Shown here piece after piece: positions 7,271 through 10,337 of a stretch of DNA of 10,337 nt. This DNA is from CAYZEE01 sp964477485 (GTDB lineage: Bacteria > Patescibacteriota > Microgenomatia > Levybacterales > UBA12049): assembly GCA_964477485.1 (NCBI GenBank), contig CAYZEE010000038.1:1-10337 (forward strand), in the 5' to 3' direction. Position 1 is the stretch's first letter. The number at the start of each line of letters is the position of its first letter. A program made the translations under genes and the position numbers. The notes under the pieces were generated by a model. It made no database searches and was not told the origin of the DNA. It was given only the letters and a program-made list of their open reading frames with translations.

Positions 7271-7837
7271 TTATTTATTGCTAGATGACCAAATACCTAA
7301 TTTTTTGTTTTTGGCTTCTTTTTCAGCATCCAATAATTGCTGTTGATAAATAAGAGGCTTTCTCTTCTCGTAAATAGTAACTTTAGCCAGTCCTTTTCTG
7401 ACAAGCTCTAAGGAGAGGTTTTTGTTATCAGTAATTACATAAGCCAATATTCTTCCGAAACGGTCTGATTTATATTCGTCATATACCAGCTTTACTTTCT
7501 TTCCTTCGACCAGTTTTTTGGCAAATTCAGTAGATTCTTCCTCAAACGGCTGTCCGCTGTCAGGAGCATTTACCCCGACAAGTCGCACGATTTGACCCTT
7601 ATCCATCTCTATAGTGTCCCCATCAATCACTCTTTTAACTTTAGCTTCTTTGGGGAATTCAATAACCTGATTCTGGTTTATGACTGGTTGATTATCTATA
7701 GCGTCTTTAATCTGTTTCTCGTATTTGGTACCGGCAAGAAATGAAGAAAGGGATAATAACAAAGCCAGAGGAACCAAAATAAACTTGTTTTTGATGTTTT
7801 TCTTATCTTTTGATTTTTGGATTTGTCTTGATTTCAT
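7271..7837 (-). CDS. Membrane-anchored or secreted staphylococcal-nuclease-like (SNase) protein
   Basis: SNase-fold enzymes cut DNA or RNA in a Ca2+-dependent reaction, usually outside the cell. This 188-residue protein begins with a lysine-rich stretch and a hydrophobic segment FILVPLALLLSLSSFLAG (19-36) with no lipobox, so it is anchored or exported. The SNase domain spans about 65-185: VIDGDTIEM (70-78), VRLVGVNAPD (84-93), YKSDRFGRILAYV (122-134) and LVRKGLAKV (145-153), ending in LGIWSS. By alignment with staphylococcal nuclease, R85 and R129 correspond to catalytic R35 and R87 and D74 to D21. The positions of D40 and E43, however, are N90 and D93, so metal binding and activity may be weakened. 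The ATG at 7837 overlaps the upstream stop as ATGA (7834-7837); no own ribosome binding site is seen, so translation is probably coupled. Confidence 0.92.
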   Translation of the reverse strand: MKSRQIQKSKDKKNIKNKFILVPLALLLSLSSFLAGTKYEKQIKDAIDNQPVINQNQVIEFPKEAKVKRVIDGDTIEMDKGQIVRLVGVNAPDSGQPFEEESTEFAKKLVEGKKVKLVYDEYKSDRFGRILAYVITDNKNLSLELVRKGLAKVTIYEKRKPLIYQQQLLDAEKEAKNKKLGIWSSSNK

Positions 7838-9540
7838 AAGTGATAAAAGGTAGCTCTTCCTTTTCCCTCTATCCTGATTTTTCCTGAATCAACTAAGGTA
7901 TGTAAATATTCTGTAGCCGTAGTCTGGGAAACATGAAGAAAATCCCTAATATCGTTATTATTGGCTTTTGGTTTGGACTGAAGGAATTGAACAATCTTGT
8001 TTAGATTTTCTTCTCTTTTCTCAATTCTTTTTTGAGTAGCTTTATGAAGTCTGGAATCAACTTCCAGGTTTATCTTTTCTTCTGCTCTTTTATTTACTTC
8101 TACCTCATCTACAACCGGTACTTCTTTAATCACTTCTTTAATAACTTCAATGGGTTTTTTGACAATAACAGGATCAGGGGAAACTGTAGAGGAATTTAAA
8201 GGAGGATTAGAGGAAGTTTGAGGAGCTTGAGGAATTGGGGGATTTTGGGATGGTTGGGGAGATTGACCTGATGTTGGAGCTGTGGTGGGTAAAGGTGAAG
8301 CGGGAGTTGATTGTATTGTTTGTTCAATCGGTCTTTCAGCTTCCGGAACTGTTTGGACTGAATAATTAATGTCTTTGATGAGGTCTCCAAATGAAACAGA
8401 ATGCGCCTGGGTTGGTTGAACGTCTTCTTCCGGCTGACTACCTACAGATGGTTGAACTGGTTCATCACTTGTTTTTCCAGCCAAAATATCCCCAAAACTG
8501 AGGGACTTCCCGGAATCCTGATTTTCCGGTGGTGAACTTGGGGCTGTTTGGATAGGTTGTGAAGGCTCTGGCTGGATTCCGGCCGATTGATCATCTGAAA
8601 TTTCCGGTAGGTCTGAAGAAGTATCATCTGGGGCTTTTGATTGCATCTGAATGGCTTGATTATCGGGTATTCCGGTATTTTTGCCGGTGTCGTCCGGTAT
8701 GGTGGAAACTGGCTTCGACGGAACTTCTTCCTTCGTTATTACGTCGTGTAGTAAGTCAGTTGAAATGATAGATTCCGGCCGATTGCCTGTGTCGACCAAT
8801 TGATCAGAAGAAGTCATTTGAACTGAATCGGCCGGATTGGTTGCAACAGTATCGGCTTGAACAGTTGAAACCGGCTGATCGGAATCCGAAGAAGCAGTTG
8901 AAACCGGTTGAACGGATTGCGATTCAGGAATTGAATCTTTTTGCTGCAAATCGGCTGACGGAGTGGCATCCGGTATAATCGGATTTTCCAAAATGGCTGA
9001 TTGATCAGAAGATGTTGTTTGAAATGAATCGGCCGGAATGGTGGAAACCGGCCGATTGGTGTCGGATTCTGATGGTGCTGTATTTTCGGGTGCTGGTGGA
9101 ATTGATGGCTCTACGGAATCGGCCTGTTTGGTGACTTCCTCTTGAACATGCTGATCGGTAGACTGAGAAGATGGTGGTGGTTGTGGTTCCGAAACTGATG
9201 ACTGGGTTGGTAAATCCTGAACAGGAAAAGAAGAGTCGGTTGGGGAATCGGCCGGAATGGTGGAAACCGGCCGATTGCCTGTGTCGGCCGAGTGATCTGA
9301 TGGTAAGACGTGTTGTGAATCGGCCGGAATAGTACCCTCGACTTCGCTTGGGACAGGTGAAACCGGCCGATTGGTATCTGATCCTGAAATACCATCAGGC
9401 ATACCGGCCGATTGATCGCTGGAAGTTGAATCTGAAGGAACCTGAGTAACTGATAGCTGGGAAGGTGAGGAAGTAACCTCCGGAAAACTGTCAGAGGTCT
9501 GATTATCCTGGACAGTCTGAGAGATGGAATCATCAGCCAT
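7834..9540 (-). CDS. Pro/Ser/Thr-rich repeat protein with coiled coil and C-terminal winged helix
   Basis: I do not recognise a named family. From the chosen start (MADDSISQ, ATG 9540) the product is 568 residues. Residues 1-455 are disordered and rich in S, P, T, D and Q, with repeated units of the kind NRPVSTIPADS (57-75, 89-99, 162-172, with degenerate copies near 222, 254 and 277) and two SFGD motifs (348-351 and 383-386). Residues 455-515 form a charged coiled coil starting KKPIEVIKEVIKEV. Residues 512-568 look like a MarR/DeoR-style winged helix: NLNKIVQFLQSKP, then DIRDFLHVSQTTATEYLHTL, then KIRIEGKGRATFYHL. The frame stays open to 9882, but that extension is unlike the rest and lies opposite the structured RNA, so I reject it. 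The start has only a weak GGAT upstream. The gene is more GC-rich than its neighbours because of its palindromic repeats. It heads the cluster and overlaps the SNase gene by ATGA. Confidence 0.72.
   Translation of the reverse strand: MADDSISQTVQDNQTSDSFPEVTSSPSQLSVTQVPSDSTSSDQSAGMPDGISGSDTNRPVSPVPSEVEGTIPADSQHVLPSDHSADTGNRPVSTIPADSPTDSSFPVQDLPTQSSVSEPQPPPSSQSTDQHVQEEVTKQADSVEPSIPPAPENTAPSESDTNRPVSTIPADSFQTTSSDQSAILENPIIPDATPSADLQQKDSIPESQSVQPVSTASSDSDQPVSTVQADTVATNPADSVQMTSSDQLVDTGNRPESIISTDLLHDVITKEEVPSKPVSTIPDDTGKNTGIPDNQAIQMQSKAPDDTSSDLPEISDDQSAGIQPEPSQPIQTAPSSPPENQDSGKSLSFGDILAGKTSDEPVQPSVGSQPEEDVQPTQAHSVSFGDLIKDINYSVQTVPEAERPIEQTIQSTPASPLPTTAPTSGQSPQPSQNPPIPQAPQTSSNPPLNSSTVSPDPVIVKKPIEVIKEVIKEVPVVDEVEVNKRAEEKINLEVDSRLHKATQKRIEKREENLNKIVQFLQSKPKANNNDIRDFLHVSQTTATEYLHTLVDSGKIRIEGKGRATFYHL
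8826..8880. repeat. Palindromic coding repeat, degenerate copy, 35-base loop
   Basis: The arm AATCGGCCGG (8826-8835) and the arm CCGGCTGATC (8871-8880) agree at eight of ten pairing positions and enclose a loop of exactly 35 bases. In protein it reads QPVSTVQADTVATNPADS, matching the layout of the other long-loop copies. Confidence 0.6.
9026..9058. repeat. Palindromic coding repeat, 11-base loop, copy 1
   Basis: Perfect 10-base inverted arms AATCGGCCGG (9027-9036) and CCGGCCGATT (9048-9057) enclose 11 bases. The 33-base block is identical to 9245-9277 and encodes NRPVSTIPADS in the frame of the Pro/Ser/Thr-rich protein. Confidence 0.85.
9245..9277. repeat. Palindromic coding repeat, 11-base loop, copy 2
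   Basis: The block is identical over 33 bases to 9026-9058, with perfect 10-base arms at 9246-9255 and 9267-9276. It encodes NRPVSTIPADS in frame. Confidence 0.85.
9318..9372. repeat. Palindromic coding repeat, 35-base loop (PVPSEVEG insert)
   Basis: It has the same perfect 10-base arms (9318-9327 and 9363-9372), but the loop is 35 bases. Relative to the short form there are 24 extra bases (about 9334-9357) that add PVPSEVEG between RPVS and TIPADS without breaking the frame. The extra sequence on the coding strand, CCTGTCCCAAGCGAAGTCGA, resembles from memory a short dispersed repeat seen in several bacterial phyla. Confidence 0.8.
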
Positions 9541-9579
9541 GGTAGTACATCCAGCATAACAAAAAACAAGATAATATGG

Positions 9580-9634
9580 TATCGGCCGGAATGGTTCCTG
9601 ATGCTTCGATCGGGATAAAGGAAACCGGGCGAAT
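9580..9634. repeat. Diverged palindromic repeat outside the gene, 35-base loop
   Basis: Arms TATCGGCCGG (9580-9589) and CCGGGCGAAT (9625-9634) pair at seven of ten positions around a loop of exactly 35 bases. On the minus strand one frame reads IRPVSFIPIEASGTIPADT, plainly the same unit as RPVSPVPSEVEGTIPADS, but that frame stops at TGA 9534-9536 and is not the frame of the downstream gene. Confidence 0.7.
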
Positions 9635-9650
9635 ATGAAATAAAAATAAA

Positions 9651-10237
9651 AGGCAGCAACCGCTCCCCGCCACTTCTGGATATTAGTAGCTAAAAAGGAG
9701 AGAGCACGACTGGAAACCCAACATGATAAAAGAACCAGGATAAGAGTGCTCTCTCCTAACGCAAACCCGCCTGAGAAAGATAATACACTATCTAAGACAG
9801 GCGGGAGCGCCATCCGAACTAGTAAAGGTGCTTCTATAATAATGTATATATAGGTAAATGCAGTAAATCGGTACTCGATCAAAAAAGATACCCTAAAACA
9901 GGTAATCTTCCGGATATAGTTACCTTACTGATGAAGCACCGGCCAACCGGACCCGGTGTGGGATAGAAATCTGGCGGCGGGGGTTCCCCCAACTAGTGAT
10001 GGCTGCCGATAGTATAAGGGTCTATCGGCATGCCAGCACAGGAAGGGGGAAAGCAGCGAGGAAAATACCGGTCTCCTCGCTGAAGGGGGAAGCGGTCCAC
10101 CCCCGTGACGGCAGGCGATACTAAAACAATAGGACTCCTGAAGAGATTGTAAAAAGATGATAAAGACCGATAATACGCCCGGCGAGACCTCCCCTAGGAG
10201 GTCCTCTCGCCGGAACGGGGGTTGCTGCCTACCGCTT
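9651..10237 (+). ncRNA. Large structured non-coding RNA, about 590 nt, family unknown
   Basis: The block is GC-richer than its surroundings and full of stems. Its ends pair: AGGCAGCAAC (9651-9660) with GTTGCTGCCT (10221-10230), then CCCCG (9665-9669) with CGGGG (10216-10220). Internal stems are 9696-9707/9746-9757 (12 perfect pairs, continued by 9710-9713/9735-9738), 9766-9773/9798-9805, 9900-9905/9920-9925, 9971-9975/10032-10036 enclosing 10005-10012/10022-10029, 10054-10062/10074-10082 (9 pairs) and 10179-10187/10205-10213 with an inner 5-pair stem. A long-range 8-pair helix 9827-9834/9933-9940 competes with local stems; AAGCGGT 10090-10096 with ACCGCTT 10231-10237 would make a pseudoknot. 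The plus strand is favoured because loops are A-rich and stems such as 9806-9811/9827-9832 need G-U pairs that would be C-A on the other strand. No promoter was recognised. Size and ornateness recall GOLLD or ROOL RNAs, but I cannot assign it. Confidence 0.6.
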
Positions 10238-10242
10238 AAATT

Positions 10243-10253
10243 GGGTGGGTGGG
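10243..10253 (+). other. G-run cluster, possible quadruplex
   Basis: Three GGG runs separated by single T residues (GGGTGGGTGGG) follow directly after the structured RNA. A fourth run, the GGGGG at 10217-10221, is about 20 bases upstream, so a four-run quadruplex would need one long loop. Confidence 0.3.
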
Positions 10254-10321
10254 TAGATATGGAATCTATTAATTACTTTGGAACTACCTGTTCTATAAAT
10301 AATTTTCCCCTTACCTTGTTC
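10254..10321. other. AT-rich end of the window, nothing recognised
   Basis: I see no open frame, terminator or RNA element that I can support here. A 5-base pairing (GGTAG 10252-10256 with CTACC 10284-10288) is too weak to count. Confidence 0.4.
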
Positions 10322-10336
10322 CGAAAATTCTAAAAC
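10322..10336 (-). repeat. Right arm of the 15-base inverted repeat at the window ends
   Basis: The reverse complement, GTTTTAGAATTTTCG, matches bases 2-16 at 14 of 15 positions, and the arm ends one base from the window end. Confidence 0.35.
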
Positions 10337-10337
10337 C

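Noticed and set aside
9111..9659. 182-codon open frame on the minus strand
   Set aside because: It overlaps the repeat gene in another frame, has repeat-derived low-complexity sequence and no motif, and is best explained as a shadow of the GC-rich repeats.
9835..9840. TATAAT as a plus-strand promoter box
   Set aside because: It has no -35 partner and lies inside the structured RNA, in the loop of the 9827-9834/9933-9940 helix.
9541..9882. N-terminal extension of the Pro/Ser/Thr-rich protein to an ATG at 9882
   Set aside because: The 114 added residues are unlike the rest of the protein and include a stretch opposite strong RNA stems. The composition changes sharply at MADDSISQ, so the ATG at 9540 is preferred.
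10056..10082. GAGGAAAATACCGG resembling the RNase P RNA motif GAGGAAAGTCCGG
   Set aside because: The rest of the RNase P RNA core (the ACAGAA and GGTAAGAG type segments) is absent, and here the segment is one arm of a simple 9-pair hairpin.
10322..10337. GTTTTAGA start of a CRISPR-like repeat
   Set aside because: Only one such sequence per end is present, with no spacers and no array. It is treated as part of the end inverted repeat.

Overview
The window is an AT-rich bacterial accessory region in which every recognisable protein gene lies on the minus strand, so transcription of the genes runs from right to left. TGA ends at least four intact genes (2882, 4888, 6127, 7834) and TAA ends others (459, 1719, 4373), so the standard bacterial code fits and the TGA-as-glycine code does not. 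A strong GGAGGTGA ribosome binding site shows a normal anti-Shine-Dalgarno. The solo FtsK-gamma protein, the Pro/Ser/Thr-rich protein with a winged-helix end and the short palindromic coding repeats remind me of Candidate Phyla Radiation (Patescibacteria/Microgenomates-like) genomes. That taxonomic guess is weak.

Left part (72-4078). There is a broken solo FtsK-gamma-domain gene. Next to it is a three-gene run (M, then R, then a third nuclease-like gene): an EcoRI-family adenine methyltransferase, a DUF262-HNH nuclease overlapping it by ATGA, and a DUF2130 coiled-coil protein with a PD-(D/E)XK-like core. This reads as a restriction-modification-like defence module.

Middle part (4373-6027). 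An Xre/ImmA-type metallopeptidase and a DUF4411-like PIN nuclease form a two-gene toxin-antitoxin-like operon with its own promoter and a weak terminator candidate.

Right part (6127-9540). A four-gene run encodes a Pro/Ser/Thr-rich protein with coiled coil and winged helix, a membrane-anchored staphylococcal-nuclease-like protein (ATGA overlap), a membrane-associated protein with a possible C-terminal winged helix, and a 90-residue glycine-rich membrane protein with the best ribosome binding site in the window. The repeat-rich gene carries in-frame palindromic repeats with 10-base arms and loops of exactly 11 or 35 bases; a diverged 35-base-loop copy lies outside the gene.

Far right (9651-10237). 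No protein gene is credible here. Instead there is a GC-richer block that folds into many strong stems, with its two ends complementary to each other. I read it as a roughly 590-nucleotide structured non-coding RNA on the plus strand, divergent from the gene cluster. I could not match it to RNase P RNA, tmRNA, SRP RNA or a group I intron. It is the most likely undescribed item in the window. The two window ends carry a near-perfect 15-base inverted repeat, so the window may be a complete contig or element.
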